Shown: positions 16,272 through 26,350 of the stretch, one piece after another
How the letters are laid out: the number at the start of each line of letters is the position of its first letter
How positions within the stretch are numbered: the first letter of the stretch is position 1
Assembly: GCF_900101455.1 (NCBI RefSeq)
Contig: NZ_FMZJ01000005.1
Location: 1 to 64,000 of the forward strand
Direction: 5' to 3'
Source of the DNA: Sphingomonas sp. YR710
Lineage (GTDB): Bacteria; Pseudomonadota; Alphaproteobacteria; Sphingomonadales; Sphingomonadaceae
Length of the DNA stretch: 64,000 nt
The notes under the pieces: generated by a model
The model's database searches: none
Told to the model about the DNA's origin: nothing
The model's input: only the letters and a program-made list of their open reading frames with translations
Position numbers and translations under genes: made by a program

Positions 16272-18944
16272 ATGACAACCCGCATGCTGATCGACGCGCG
16301 CCACCGGGAGGAAACCCGCGTGGCCGTCGTCCAGGGGAACCGGATCGAGGAATTTGACTTTGAGTCTGCCGAGCGCAAGCAGCTCAAAGGGAATATCTAT
16401 CTAGCCAAGGTCACGAGAGTCGAACCGTCGCTGCAAGCGGCGTTCGTTGATTATGGCGGCAATCGCCATGGCTTCCTGGCGTTCTCGGAAATCCATCCCG
16501 ATTATTATCAGATCCCGAAGGAGGATCGCGAAGCGCTGCTGCGCGAAGAGGCCGAACACGCCGCCGAGGAAGAGGCTTTGCGCCAGCGCGAGCTCGATGA
16601 TGGCGACGAGGACGATGTCGAGCGGGACGAGGGTGATCAGGACGATGATCGCGGCGAGATCGAGGGCGAAGGCGACGACGAAGACACGCCCCGCCCGCAG
16701 CGCGAATCGGTCGGTGGCCGCAGTTCGGACGATGGCGCCGTAGAGAATCTACGCCAGAAGCGCATGAATCTGCGCCGTCGCTATAAGATCCAGGATGTGA
16801 TCCGCCGCCGTCAGGTGCTGCTGGTGCAGGTCGTCAAGGAAGAGCGCGGTAATAAGGGCGCGGCGCTGACCACTTATCTCAGCCTTGCCGGCCGTTATTG
16901 CGTGCTGATGCCCAACACCAGCCATGGTGGCGGGATCAGCCGGAAGATTTCGAACGTTGCCGACCGCAAGCGCCTGAAATCGATCATGGCCGAATTGAAC
17001 CTGCCACGCACGATGGGTTGCATCGTGCGTACCGCGGGGCTTCAGCGCACGAAGGTCGAGATCAAGCGCGATTTCGATTATCTGGCGCGGCTATGGGACG
17101 AAATTCGCGAGAATACGCTCAAGTCCGAAGCGCCGGCTTTGATCTATGGTGACAGCGACCTGATCAAGCGCGCGATTCGTGACATCTATAATCGCGATAT
17201 CGACGAAGTGATCATCGAAGGCGAGGAAGGCTATCGCCAGGCCCGCTCGTTCATGAAGCTGCTGATGCCGAGCCACGCCAAGAAGGTGCAGCTGTATATC
17301 GATGCCGTGCCGCTCTTCCAGCGCTTCGGCGTCGAGGATCAGTTGGCGGCGATGTATCAGCCGATCGTCCAGCTCAAGTCGGGCGGTTATCTGGTGATCA
17401 ACCCGACCGAGGCGCTGGTCTCGATCGATATCAACTCGGGCCGTTCGACCCGCGAACATAATATCGAGCAGACCGCGACAGCAACCAACCTCGAGGCGGC
17501 GCATGAGATCGCGCGTCAACTTCGGCTGCGCGATATGGCCGGCCTCGTCGTCATCGACTTCATCGATATGGAGAACAACTCCAATATCCGTAAGGTCGAG
17601 AAAGCGATGAAGGAAGCGCTGAGGAACGATCGCGCGCGCATCCAGGTAGGCCGCATTTCGTCCTTTGGTCTGTTCGAGATGAGCCGCCAGCGTATCCGCA
17701 CCGGCGTGCTCGAGGCATCGACGCGCACCTGTCCGCATTGCGATGGTACCGGTCTGATCCGCACGGCATCGTCGGCAGGTCTGTCGGCGCTAAGAATGCT
17801 GGAGGATGAGGCGGCGCGCGGACGTGGCAGCCGGTTGCTGCTCCACGCCAGCCAGGAAGCGACGCTCTACGTGCTCAATCGCAAGCGCGCCGAACTGGCC
17901 GAGATCGAGGAGCGCTACGGCGTGTTCATCGAGATCATGTCCGACGGAAGCCCCGAGGGCGCGCGGATGGCTGTTGAAGTGGGTGGCCCGCCGCCGATGT
18001 ATGCGCCGCGTCTGCCGACTCCGATGATCGTCGAGGCCGATGACGAGGACGAAGAGATCGTCGAAGACGAGATCGATGCCGAGGTCGAGGAAGAAGACGG
18101 TGAGATCGAAGTCGCGCGGCAGGGCGAGACCAGCCAGGAAGCCAGCGATCGCGAAGGCCGTAACAAGCGCCGCCGTCGCCGTCGGCGGCGTGGTCGCGGC
18201 CGTGACGCCGAGAGCCAGGCCGGTGCCGAATCTGGAACCGAGTCCGAATCCGAGGGCGAAGCGAGCGATAGCGAGGCCGATGTTGAGGCCGATGCGGAGA
18301 CCGTGGAGCCCGTGGCCGAGGGTGAAGAAGATGGTGAGGGCCGCCGCCGTCGCGGCCGTCGGGGTCGTCGCAGCGGCCGCCGTCGTGGCGGCGAAAGCGC
18401 CGGCGGCGAAGCCGCTGTCGCTGTCGCTGGCGAGACCGAATCCGAAACGCCGGCTGAAGAAGTCGAGGCCGAAGCTGTCGAGGCCGTTCCCGCCGAGGAA
18501 AAGCCCGCACCGAAGGCGCGTCGTCGTCCTCGTGCCCGCAAGGCGGATAAGGCGGATACGGCGCCGGTTGTAGAAGCTGCGTCCGAGGCGCCCGCGGCAG
18601 AGCCGGTCATCGTGCCGTCGCCTGTCATCGAAGCCGAGGTCGTGGCCGAAGAATCGGTCGCCAAGCCGCGCCGTCCGCGCCGCAAAAAGGTCGATGCCGA
18701 GGCTCCGGCCGCGGAGGCTGAGGCCGTCGCGGCTGCTGTCGCCGAGCCCGAACCGGAAGCAGAGCCGGAGGTTGTGAAGCCGAAGCGTCGTTCGCGGGCT
18801 AAAGCTGCGACCAGTGCTGTGGAATCCTCGATCGATGCGCCAATCGCCGAGGCGGAATCTGCCCAGCAGGAAGCTGTGGCGGAAGAAACCAACGAAGACG
18901 GTTCACCCCGTCGCGGCTGGTGGCAGCGGACTTTCGGGGCATAA
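16272..18944 (+). CDS. rne: Ribonuclease E, degradosome endoribonuclease
   Basis: An 890-residue single-strand endonuclease that starts mRNA decay and processes rRNA and tRNA. The S1 RNA-binding domain (NIYLAKVTRVEPSLQAAFVDYG) is split by a very acidic insert at about 84-158, a known alphaproteobacterial trait. The DNase I-like core has the metal-binding aspartates D386 (VSIDINSGR) and D429 (VVIDFIDMEN), spaced 43 apart as in E. coli, and the zinc-link CPHC at 487-490. From about 570 the chain is a low-complexity Glu/Ala/Val scaffold with arginine-rich patches (NKRRRRRRRRGRGRD), likely to bind RNA and partners, ending in GWWQRTFGA. This C-terminal region is expected to be disordered. Confidence 0.97.
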   Translation: MTTRMLIDARHREETRVAVVQGNRIEEFDFESAERKQLKGNIYLAKVTRVEPSLQAAFVDYGGNRHGFLAFSEIHPDYYQIPKEDREALLREEAEHAAEEEALRQRELDDGDEDDVERDEGDQDDDRGEIEGEGDDEDTPRPQRESVGGRSSDDGAVENLRQKRMNLRRRYKIQDVIRRRQVLLVQVVKEERGNKGAALTTYLSLAGRYCVLMPNTSHGGGISRKISNVADRKRLKSIMAELNLPRTMGCIVRTAGLQRTKVEIKRDFDYLARLWDEIRENTLKSEAPALIYGDSDLIKRAIRDIYNRDIDEVIIEGEEGYRQARSFMKLLMPSHAKKVQLYIDAVPLFQRFGVEDQLAAMYQPIVQLKSGGYLVINPTEALVSIDINSGRSTREHNIEQTATATNLEAAHEIARQLRLRDMAGLVVIDFIDMENNSNIRKVEKAMKEALRNDRARIQVGRISSFGLFEMSRQRIRTGVLEASTRTCPHCDGTGLIRTASSAGLSALRMLEDEAARGRGSRLLLHASQEATLYVLNRKRAELAEIEERYGVFIEIMSDGSPEGARMAVEVGGPPPMYAPRLPTPMIVEADDEDEEIVEDEIDAEVEEEDGEIEVARQGETSQEASDREGRNKRRRRRRRRGRGRDAESQAGAESGTESESEGEASDSEADVEADAETVEPVAEGEEDGEGRRRRGRRGRRSGRRRGGESAGGEAAVAVAGETESETPAEEVEAEAVEAVPAEEKPAPKARRRPRARKADKADTAPVVEAASEAPAAEPVIVPSPVIEAEVVAEESVAKPRRPRRKKVDAEAPAAEAEAVAAAVAEPEPEAEPEVVKPKRRSRAKAATSAVESSIDAPIAEAESAQQEAVAEETNEDGSPRRGWWQRTFGA

Positions 18945-18952
18945 TAACAGAC

Positions 18953-18980
18953 CGGGCGGGTTTTTTCGAAAACCCGCCCG
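18953..18980 (+). terminator. 12-bp perfect hairpin with TTCG tetraloop after rne
   Basis: CGGGCGGGTTTT (18953-18964), loop TTCG, AAAACCCGCCCG (18969-18980). It starts 8 bp after the rne stop. The stem is perfect and capped by the extra-stable UUCG loop, but the T-run is inside the stem and none follows, so it may act as a terminator or as a 3'-end stabiliser. Confidence 0.75.
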
Positions 18981-19025
18981 TGTTGCTTAAGACGCCGTTA
19001 ATGGCAATCGGAGAGGATCGGCACG

Positions 19026-20414
19026 ATGATCAGCCCCTTTTCCGTCCCCCGCCGCCGCTGGCTCGCCGGTGCGCGCGCCGCATGCGCACTGTTGCTCGCG
19101 GTGACCATGTCGACTCAGCCGGCGATGGCGCAAAGCGTTTTGCGCGACGCCGAGACCGAGGCCTATCTGCACGAGATAGCGAGCCCGCTGATTGCTGCGG
19201 CCGGGCTGCAGCCGGGCAATGTCGATATCATCCTGATCGGTGACAAGGAAATCAACGCGTTCGTTGCGGGTGGCCAGGCCGTCTACATCAACAGCGGGCT
19301 GATCGAAGCCGCCGACAACACCAACGAGGTGCAGGGCGTCATTGCCCATGAACTCGGCCATATCACCGGCGGCCACATCATTCGCCAGGGCGAAGGCGCC
19401 AAGGCCGCGACGGGCATCACGATATTGTCGCTCCTGCTCGGTGTGGCGGCAATGGCGGCAGGCGCGGGCGATGCCGGCATGGGCGTGATGATGGCGGGGC
19501 AGCAGGCCGCGCTCGGCAAGTTCCTGGCATTCAACCGCACGCAGGAGGCCAGCGCGGATTCGGCCGGCGTCTCCTTCCTCGACAAGGCGGGCATTTCCGG
19601 CCGCGGCATGCTCAGTTTCTTTCAGAAACTGCGGGTGGAGGAATATCGGTTCGCGTCGACCTATGCCGAAACCGATCCCTATATGCAGACTCACCCGATG
19701 TCAGGTGATCGCGAGGCGACGCTGCAGGCCGACATCCAGAAGTCGGCGGCCTATGGCAAGAAGACCGATCCCGCGCTCGACGTGAAGTTTCAGCGGATCA
19801 AGGCCAAGCTGATCGGTTATATGGACGATCCGACGACGGCCCTGCGCAAATATCCCGAGACCGATCAGGGCCTGCCGGCGCACTATGCCCGAGCTTATGC
19901 ATGGCATCGCGGTGCCTATCCCGACAAGGCGGTCGAAGAAGTCGACAAGCTGGTCGCAGCGGCGCCGACCGACCCTTATTTCCTCGAACTGAAAGGACAG
20001 ATCCTGCTCGAATCGGGCAAGCCGAAGGAGGCGCTGGCGCCGCTGCGGCTGGCCGTCGCCGGTTCGCGCAATGCGCCGCTGATCGCGAGTTTGCTGGGTC
20101 ATGCGCTGGTCGCGACCGAGGATCCCGAAAATCTCAAGGAAGCGCGTGACGTTCTAAAGGTTGCGGTGGCCCGGGATCGCGATAATCCGTTTGCTTGGTA
20201 CACGTTGGGGACGGCCTATGCGCGCCTCGGCGATGAACCGAGGGCACAACTCGCAACGGCGGAGCGATATGCGTTGATCGGGGAAGAACGAATGGCGATG
20301 GCAAGTGCCGAGGCCGCGATGCAAGGAATCAAGCAGGGAACGCCTGATTATCTGCGCGCCGAGGACATCGCCTTGTCGGCCCGATCAGCACAAAATGACA
20401 GGAAGAAGCGGTGA
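19026..20414 (+). CDS. Periplasmic M48 metalloprotease with TPR repeats (BepA/YfgC-like)
   Basis: A 462-residue exported protease. A signal peptide with a twin-Arg-rich n-region ends near AMA-QS (35-37). The M48 domain has the zinc motif HELGH (108-112) and third-ligand glutamate in QEASADSAG (E174). The C-terminal half (about 270-450) is a set of tetratricopeptide-like helices. E. coli BepA, with this layout, cleans up misassembled outer-membrane proteins and helps LptD assembly; an envelope quality-control role is likely here. GGAG lies upstream of the ATG. The stop overlaps the next gene by 4 bp. Confidence 0.93.
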   Translation: MISPFSVPRRRWLAGARAACALLLAVTMSTQPAMAQSVLRDAETEAYLHEIASPLIAAAGLQPGNVDIILIGDKEINAFVAGGQAVYINSGLIEAADNTNEVQGVIAHELGHITGGHIIRQGEGAKAATGITILSLLLGVAAMAAGAGDAGMGVMMAGQQAALGKFLAFNRTQEASADSAGVSFLDKAGISGRGMLSFFQKLRVEEYRFASTYAETDPYMQTHPMSGDREATLQADIQKSAAYGKKTDPALDVKFQRIKAKLIGYMDDPTTALRKYPETDQGLPAHYARAYAWHRGAYPDKAVEEVDKLVAAAPTDPYFLELKGQILLESGKPKEALAPLRLAVAGSRNAPLIASLLGHALVATEDPENLKEARDVLKVAVARDRDNPFAWYTLGTAYARLGDEPRAQLATAERYALIGEERMAMASAEAAMQGIKQGTPDYLRAEDIALSARSAQNDRKKR

Positions 20415-21187
20415 TCGGAAAGCTGAATGAGTGGAAGCGACAGAAGGTAGTAGCCGGCGTGACACTGGCCCTTCTCCTGGTTGGTGGCGGGCTTGCGGCG
20501 ACGCTGACGAAGGAACCGACCATCACCATGGCGGGCAAGGATCGTGCGCAGATCGAGGCGGTTGTACGGGAATATATTATGGCGCATCCCGAGATCATAC
20601 CCGAAGCCATCAACCGCCTGCGTGAGAAGCGATCTTCGGACGCATATGTCGCCAATCGCGCGGCGCTCGAGACGCCCTTCGCATCCGCCTGGGCCGGGGC
20701 CGAAAAGGGCGACGTGACCCTGGTGATGTTTTCCGATTATGCCTGTGGATATTGCCGGTCCAGCGTGCCCGACGTCGAACGGCTGCTGGCTGAAGATCGT
20801 GGGCTGAAGGTCGTTTGGCGCGAGATTCCGATCCTGGGCCCCGGCAGCGAAGTCGCCGCCAGGGCGAGTCTCGCGGCCGCAAGCCAGGGGGCGTTTCTAA
20901 GCTTCCATAAGCAGATGTTCGCGGCTGGCCGGCCTGATGGGGAAAAGGTCGCCAATGTGCTGCGATCGCTCAGGATCGACCTGAAGAAAGCCCAGCAGGA
21001 TGTCGACAGTCCTGCCGTGGCGAAGGAACTGCGCAATAATCTCGATCTTGTCGCGCATATGGACGAAAGCGTCGCGACCCCGACGTTTTTCGTTGGCGGC
21101 CAGATGCTCAAGGGCGCGGTCGGCTATGCAGCGCTCAAGCAGGCGATTGCGGAAGCGCGCGCGAAGAGGGCGGCCAGCGCAACCTGA
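20411..21187 (+). CDS. DsbA-family thiol oxidoreductase with ScsC-like N-terminal region
   Basis: A 258-residue thioredoxin-fold protein anchored or exported by an N-terminal hydrophobic segment (about 14-30). An N-terminal helix (IEAVVREYIMAHPEIIPEAINRLREK) resembles the oligomerisation stalk of ScsC-type proteins. The active site is C112-G-Y-C115 in FSDYACGYCRSS, with the cis-proline loop VATPTFF. It probably oxidises or isomerises disulfides in the periplasm. It begins with GTG in a GTGA overlap with the M48 protease stop, so the pair is co-translated, linking disulfide formation with envelope proteolysis. Confidence 0.92.
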   Translation: MIGKLNEWKRQKVVAGVTLALLLVGGGLAATLTKEPTITMAGKDRAQIEAVVREYIMAHPEIIPEAINRLREKRSSDAYVANRAALETPFASAWAGAEKGDVTLVMFSDYACGYCRSSVPDVERLLAEDRGLKVVWREIPILGPGSEVAARASLAAASQGAFLSFHKQMFAAGRPDGEKVANVLRSLRIDLKKAQQDVDSPAVAKELRNNLDLVAHMDESVATPTFFVGGQMLKGAVGYAALKQAIAEARAKRAASAT

Positions 21188-21190
21188 GTT

Positions 21191-21634
21191 TCATCGCCTT
21201 GCGACCAGCTTTCCGTCGATCGTTGCCGCCGAAGGGTGATGCCGTTCGAGGTGGCGATGGATCAGCCGCAGGTTGCGGCTGTTCGATCGGAAAAAGAAGT
21301 CGGGAATGGCGCCGACGAACGGGATGGCCCCCAGCAGCATATCGATACCGACATTGCCGAACATGCGGGCCATCTGCCACTTCGACATACCCAGATTGCG
21401 CGCTTCCCATACCATCCAGCTTCCGAGCAGCGCGCCAGCCAGATCGCCGATCACCGGAACTGCATCAAGAATGACATCGAGGCCGATCGGCCGATTGATC
21501 CCCGGAATCACGAACATCCGTTCGAGGAGCTTTTCTATCGCTTCGATCCGCTTGCGCACCGATGCCGGATCGCGCCCCAATCCCGGCATGGCCTCCGCGA
21601 GCCGGTCGAACTTTTCGGTGGTCGGGCGCTTCAT
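21191..21634 (-). CDS. DUF4112-family small membrane protein
   Basis: A 147-residue protein of the DUF4112 family as I recognise it from GINRPIGLDVILDAVPVIGDLAGALLGSWMVWEARNLGMSK and IDMLLGAIPFVGAIPDFFFRSN. Two hydrophobic segments with paired Gly-Pro-Asp turns suggest membrane hairpins. Function unknown. GAGGAG lies upstream of ATG 21634, so the longer frame to 21679 is not used. It is last in a minus-strand series after two solute-binding proteins, 54 bp downstream, and converges on the DsbA gene with only 3 bp between stops. Confidence 0.88.
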   Translation of the reverse strand: MKRPTTEKFDRLAEAMPGLGRDPASVRKRIEAIEKLLERMFVIPGINRPIGLDVILDAVPVIGDLAGALLGSWMVWEARNLGMSKWQMARMFGNVGIDMLLGAIPFVGAIPDFFFRSNSRNLRLIHRHLERHHPSAATIDGKLVARR

Positions 21635-21688
21635 TTGTACACTCCTCAGGCTGTCTTGGAGATCGCTCCAGGACAACATTGGTTCCGG

Positions 21689-23167
21689 TCAATCGGCGAT
21701 GAGATCCGCTAACGGATGGATTGCGCGGGCGTTCGGCTTGAAGCCCGGCAAGGTCGGCGCTGCCAAGGACCAGCGCACCGGTTGAGCGAGCGGAATGAAT
21801 GGCGTGATCGACGCCAGCCGCGCCTCGGCCTCGATCAGCAGCCGCGATCGTTCATCGGGATTGATCGCCTTCATCGCGGCGGCCAGCGCAGCATCGGCCT
21901 GTTCACTGCACGGCGGCCCGAGGCTGCACGAGAAGTGGGTGAGGAACCAATCAGCCTGATCGAGCGGGGCGACTTCGTCGATCAGACGAAGGTCCGCTGC
22001 CTCGCCATCGACGGCACGCTCGACCGCAATGCCGATCTGGCTCCATTGTGCGGACAATTGATGCAGCAAAATCCGGCTGCCAGGGTCGTTCCCCATCGCT
22101 ATCCGGACTTTCGGCATATCCGTCAGCCGGTGCTGCCCCACCCATTGCTGGACGATTCGCCGCGCGATAGCGATGCGGCCCGGCAACGAGGGATCGTTTC
22201 CGCGCCGGACATTGGCCAGCGCTTGTGCCCATAACGGGCGCGTCGGCTGCGGAAGATCGGTCAGGCCCGGCGGAAGGATCGATTGGCTGCTGCGCCAGCC
22301 GGCTACGCCGAGTGCTTCGCCGATGGCCTCGCGATCGAGCGACATCGACAGCGCCTGCCGGATCTCGATCGACATCAGCAAGGGGGTCGGCCTGGCGATG
22401 CGCAGGCCGAACAGGCCGGTCACCGGATCGAGGCTGATCGATGTTGGCGCGATGCCGGCAAGTTTGGGAAGGAGCATGTCCCCGAAGCGGCCGCCGGTCA
22501 CCAGCGCCGCATCGCCCTGGGCAAATCGCACTACCGCATGTGCTGCGGGCTCGCCGCGCAGCAATATCGGCCTGTCGGTCGCGGGTTTGCCGTTGGCGCC
22601 GGGCACGGCCGCCTGATGATACGGCTTGAGTATCGTCAGCTTCCCCACTTTGCCGACGATACCGAGCGGCCCGCTGCCTTTGCCATCGATCAGAATCGCG
22701 AAGTCGGGTTCGGCCAACAGCGTGATCAGCCCCGGGCTGGGGGACGACAACCGAAACTCGATGACCTCCGGCGTCACCGCAACGATGTCGTCGATCGCGG
22801 CGAGCCGGTCTCGCAACATGCCCATCCGCGCCTTTCGGACAAGCTGTAGCAAGGCGCGGGTAACGCGTTCCGCATCGGGGCCGTCACTATCCAGCCGGAA
22901 TGTATAATAGAGGCCATCGTCGGATATCGCCCAGCGGATCGATAGTCCTGGCACGATCTGCGCTTGCGCGTCGAACCGCACGAGGCCCTGCGCGACCCCT
23001 CCGAGCAATGCTGCGCCTGCAGCCTGCGGCTCCGTTCGCGCCGGATTGACGAACCGCGTTTCTCCGCCGATCACGCTCACGGCCACCGGACCGCCGGGCG
23101 CTCTATGGCCACACCCGCCGACGATCAGCAGGGCGGGCATCAGCACGATGATCGGCAGAATCCTCAT
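21689..23167 (-). CDS. Lipoprotein solute-binding protein, family 5 (peptide-binding type), second of a pair
   Basis: A 492-residue extracytoplasmic lipoprotein with lipobox LIVGGC. The fold type is suggested by [35 protein letters not shown] near the N-terminus and [18 protein letters not shown] in the middle, both typical of OppA/DppA-like proteins. The protein is more divergent than its neighbour, with low similarity elsewhere. It starts in an ATGA overlap with the upstream paralogue. No permease or ATPase gene is nearby, so it may feed a distant ABC transporter or act as a sensor or scavenger without transport. Confidence 0.85.
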   Translation of the reverse strand: MRILPIIVLMPALLIVGGCGHRAPGGPVAVSVIGGETRFVNPARTEPQAAGAALLGGVAQGLVRFDAQAQIVPGLSIRWAISDDGLYYTFRLDSDGPDAERVTRALLQLVRKARMGMLRDRLAAIDDIVAVTPEVIEFRLSSPSPGLITLLAEPDFAILIDGKGSGPLGIVGKVGKLTILKPYHQAAVPGANGKPATDRPILLRGEPAAHAVVRFAQGDAALVTGGRFGDMLLPKLAGIAPTSISLDPVTGLFGLRIARPTPLLMSIEIRQALSMSLDREAIGEALGVAGWRSSQSILPPGLTDLPQPTRPLWAQALANVRRGNDPSLPGRIAIARRIVQQWVGQHRLTDMPKVRIAMGNDPGSRILLHQLSAQWSQIGIAVERAVDGEAADLRLIDEVAPLDQADWFLTHFSCSLGPPCSEQADAALAAAMKAINPDERSRLLIEAEARLASITPFIPLAQPVRWSLAAPTLPGFKPNARAIHPLADLIAD

Positions 23168-24696
23168 CTCAGGCTTAATGTCCGGCTGGGGTGGCTGTTC
23201 GATGCATTGTCGTGCCAGCCCGACACGCGCGGGGCAACCAGCGATCGGCTGACATAATAGCTGATCGGGATCAGCGGTGCGTCTTCCATCAGCAGAGCCT
23301 CGGCCTTGCGCATGGCGGTCAAACGCCGTCGCGGGTCCGCCTCGGACATCGCCTGATCCAGCGCCCGATCGAAGCGCGCGCTGCGATAGCCGGCGTAATT
23401 GATGGCGCCCGCATCGGAGCGGTGAATCGCGAGATAATTTTCGGGCGCGGCAAGATCGCCAATCCAGCCCGATCGGGCCAGCGCGAAATCATGGCTGCGC
23501 AGACTGGCGAAATGCAATGATGCCTCGCTGTTGAACAGATGGGCATCCACACCCAGCGGGCGCCACATTGCAGACAAGGCCACGGCAACGCGCCGATGAT
23601 CGGCATCGCTGTTGAACCGGATATCGAATGACAGTTGGTGCTGCGGGCCGAACCCCGCGGCGGCGAGCAGCCTGCGGGCGGCATCCTGCCGTTTGGCCGC
23701 GGGCCACCCGGCCCATGATGGCCGATAGTCTCCAAGCGGCTCCATGATCGCGGACGGCACTATTCCCCAGGCGGGTTTGGTGCCCAGACCGATCAGGCGT
23801 TCGGCGATCCAGCGGCGATCGACAGCCATATTCAGCGCCTGCCTTACCCGCCGGTCGTTGAACGGCGATTTCGACATGTTGAACACGAAATAATAGCTGC
23901 CGTTATAGGGCGCGACATGGGCCGTGCCCGGCGCATGCCGTTGAAGCCAGGCGAGACGGGTTGGCGGAAAATCGCTGCTGGTATCGGCTTCGCCAGCGGC
24001 AAAGCTGCGCAAAGCCGTGAGCCGATCGGGGACGGGGCGCCATTCGATGTGCGCGATGGGGGCGGCGGCGCCATGCCAATAGGGATTTCGTCCGAGCCGG
24101 ATGCGCTCATTGAGCCGCCACTCTGTGAGCCTGTAGGCGCCGGAGGTGACAAGCGGACGGTCCCTGGTCCAGCCATCGCCGGCGGTCGCAATCCGGTGCA
24201 GCGGCAAGGCGGCCATCGATGGCAAGGCGAGCAGTTCGGGGAGTGCGGGCATGGGCTGCTTGAGCTTCACCGTTACCGCGGCGTCATCTGCCGTGACGCT
24301 GTCGATATCCCGATAGAGTGAGGCGTTGGGCGAAGCGGTGGCGGGGTCGCGCAATCTCGCGAATATGGCCGTGAACAGCGGGGCGCGGATCGGCGCACCA
24401 TCGGAGAAGCGGAGGCGCTTGCGAAGGGGGAAGCGCCAGATCCGTCCGTCGGCTGAAATGCTCCAGCCCATCGCCAGTCCAGGCTCGGCGTGGCCCTCGC
24501 CATCCACGCGCGTGAGTCCCTCGAACTGGTCCCGCGCGATGCGGATCGAACCGAGATCGGAAGCCTTTTGTGGATCGAGGTTTTTCACCTCATCATCGGC
24601 GATCCGGATCAGAATATCCCTGGGAAGCGGTACGGGCGGTTGCCCGTGGCAGCCGGCAAGCAGCAGGCAGAGCAGCGGAAGTGCTATTCGGAACAT
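23164..24696 (-). CDS. Lipoprotein solute-binding protein, family 5 (peptide-binding type), first of a pair
   Basis: A 510-residue lipoprotein (start [16 protein letters not shown], lipobox LLAGC; the frame's 40 upstream codons are not used). The family pattern is good: [83 protein letters not shown] and the C-terminal [20 protein letters not shown]. This is close to E. coli OppA/MppA in layout. It lies 34 bp after the hybrid histidine kinase gene and overlaps the next solute-binding gene by 4 bp. The ligand is unknown; oligopeptide or cell-wall peptide is the default guess. Confidence 0.9.
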   Translation of the reverse strand: MFRIALPLLCLLLAGCHGQPPVPLPRDILIRIADDEVKNLDPQKASDLGSIRIARDQFEGLTRVDGEGHAEPGLAMGWSISADGRIWRFPLRKRLRFSDGAPIRAPLFTAIFARLRDPATASPNASLYRDIDSVTADDAAVTVKLKQPMPALPELLALPSMAALPLHRIATAGDGWTRDRPLVTSGAYRLTEWRLNERIRLGRNPYWHGAAAPIAHIEWRPVPDRLTALRSFAAGEADTSSDFPPTRLAWLQRHAPGTAHVAPYNGSYYFVFNMSKSPFNDRRVRQALNMAVDRRWIAERLIGLGTKPAWGIVPSAIMEPLGDYRPSWAGWPAAKRQDAARRLLAAAGFGPQHQLSFDIRFNSDADHRRVAVALSAMWRPLGVDAHLFNSEASLHFASLRSHDFALARSGWIGDLAAPENYLAIHRSDAGAINYAGYRSARFDRALDQAMSEADPRRRLTAMRKAEALLMEDAPLIPISYYVSRSLVAPRVSGWHDNASNSHPSRTLSLR

Positions 24697-24730
24697 GAGA
24701 GGAGCTATAGGCCCCGCCGGGCCGCAATGC

Positions 24731-26350
24731 TCAAGCGTCTTTGCGTTCGACGGCGCGCGCCAGCGCGCGCGCAAAGTCGCTCGCCGTGAAGGGTTTGCGC
24801 AGGACGATCGCGGCACTGCCCATCACTTCGGTGATGGCGGCCGATTGCGAAAAGCCGGTGGCAAACACCACCTGAATTTCCGGCTGACGGGCTAACGCTA
24901 TCCGCGCGACATCGGCGCCATTCATCCCCGGCATGGCAAAATCGATGACCATCACCGGGGGCCGGTGCTGTTCGATGAGCTGGAGCGCGTGCTGGCCGTC
25001 GCTGGCCTGCAGCGCCGAACATCCGAAATCGCTGACGATCGTGGCAATGACATCGCGAACATCGGCTTCGTCGTCGACCACGAGCAGCGTCAATCCCTTG
25101 AGCTTTTCGATGTCGAGCGGGTCGACGGTGTCGTCGGCATCATTCGGCGGCTGCGGAGCCCCGGCCCGCCGCAGATAGATCGTCACCGTCGTGCCGGATC
25201 CCAGCGTGGAGTCGAGCATGACGGTGCCGCCGCTTTGGCGGGTCATTCCGAAGACCATGCTGAGCCCCAGTCCCGATCCCGCCCCAACCGGCTTCGTCGT
25301 AAAGAAGGGTTCGAACACGCGCTGCGCGATTTCGGGGGACATGCCGATGCCGTTGTCCGCGACGGAGATCGCAAGATATTCGCCATCTTCCACGCCATCC
25401 TGGCCGGCAAGAAGGCGATTGCTCACGCTTATCATGAGCTTCCCGCCATTTGGCATCGCGTCGCGGGCGTTCAGTGTCAGATTGAGCAGGGCAAGCTCAA
25501 GTTGCACGCGATCGGCCAGTACCGTGTAGGGTTCCCCTTCGCACGTGATGGACAGCGAGATCGAAGGATCGATCGACCGCGCGAGCAGATCACGCATTTC
25601 CTCGATCAGCGGCGGTACATCGATCGCTCGTAATTCCAGCCGCTGCAGTCGAGAAAAGGCCAGGAGTTGGTTCGTAAGCCGTTTCCCGCGCCGGACCGCT
25701 CCAATCGCGTTGGATGTCAGGCGCAACAGTCTCGGATCGTCGTCGATCCGGCTCGACATGAGATCGAGACTGCCGCTGATGATTTGCAGCAGATTGTTGA
25801 AATCATGGGCAATCCCCCCGGTGAGTTGGCCGATCGCTTCCATCTTGCGCGACTGGAGCAGAGCAGCCTCGGCCTTTTCACGTTCGCTGATTTCAGCGTG
25901 CAGTGCTGCCACCGCCGCGTCGCGCTCGACGATGCGACTGCTCAGCGCGTCATTCGCTTCCCGCAGCCGGGACGGCGAGGGTAGAGCTATGGCTTTTGGC
26001 AGCAACGGCCATAGCAGCACGGCTGTCAGCAATGACGCGGCTGCGGTGATGAGTTTTACGAACGCCTCGACCCCATAATTGCCATGCCACAGGTTCCAGA
26101 TCGACAATATATGTGTCGTGCCGCAGGCGAGGATGAATAGCGCGAACATCCAGAAAACGCCGCCAAAGGCGATATCGCGACGTTTGCGGACGAATGCGAC
26201 GAGCGCGAGGGGAATCGAAAAATAGGAGGCCGCAATGATTGTGTCCGAGACGGCGTGGATCCAGATCAGCCATGGTTGCCAAAGCAAGCAATAGCCATGC
26301 GGCGCATAGCTGGCCGTGAGCAGGGCGCGGATCGTGTTCGCTACCGCCAT
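24731..26350 (-). CDS. Hybrid histidine kinase with an ethylene-receptor-type membrane sensor domain
   Basis: A 539-residue sensor kinase. Residues 24-118 form three hydrophobic helices matching the copper/ethylene-binding domain of plant ETR1. All seven ETR1 binding residues have equivalents exactly 11 positions later: D36, Y43, I46, P47, I73, C76 and H80. A short coiled coil (130-165) leads to the HisKA H-box with H182 (GGIAHDFNN), an HATPase domain ([24 protein letters not shown]) and a C-terminal receiver with D470 and K519. The start at 26350 has a GGGGGGAAG site; ATG 26374 is less likely. It heads a probable operon with two solute-binding lipoproteins. Copper or ethylene binding is inferred, not shown. 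Confidence 0.9.
   Translation of the reverse strand: MAVANTIRALLTASYAPHGYCLLWQPWLIWIHAVSDTIIAASYFSIPLALVAFVRKRRDIAFGGVFWMFALFILACGTTHILSIWNLWHGNYGVEAFVKLITAAASLLTAVLLWPLLPKAIALPSPSRLREANDALSSRIVERDAAVAALHAEISEREKAEAALLQSRKMEAIGQLTGGIAHDFNNLLQIISGSLDLMSSRIDDDPRLLRLTSNAIGAVRRGKRLTNQLLAFSRLQRLELRAIDVPPLIEEMRDLLARSIDPSISLSITCEGEPYTVLADRVQLELALLNLTLNARDAMPNGGKLMISVSNRLLAGQDGVEDGEYLAISVADNGIGMSPEIAQRVFEPFFTTKPVGAGSGLGLSMVFGMTRQSGGTVMLDSTLGSGTTVTIYLRRAGAPQPPNDADDTVDPLDIEKLKGLTLLVVDDEADVRDVIATIVSDFGCSALQASDGQHALQLIEQHRPPVMVIDFAMPGMNGADVARIALARQPEIQVVFATGFSQSAAITEVMGSAAIVLRKPFTASDFARALARAVERKDA

Noticed and set aside
15921-16304. 127-codon minus-strand frame in the amidase-rne gap
   Set aside because: Cys/His/Arg-rich random-looking product, overlaps the rne start and has no ribosome site.
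17915-18892. 325-codon minus-strand frame opposite the rne C-terminal region
   Set aside because: Ser/Ala-rich low-complexity sequence that simply mirrors the Glu/Ala-rich RNase E tail.
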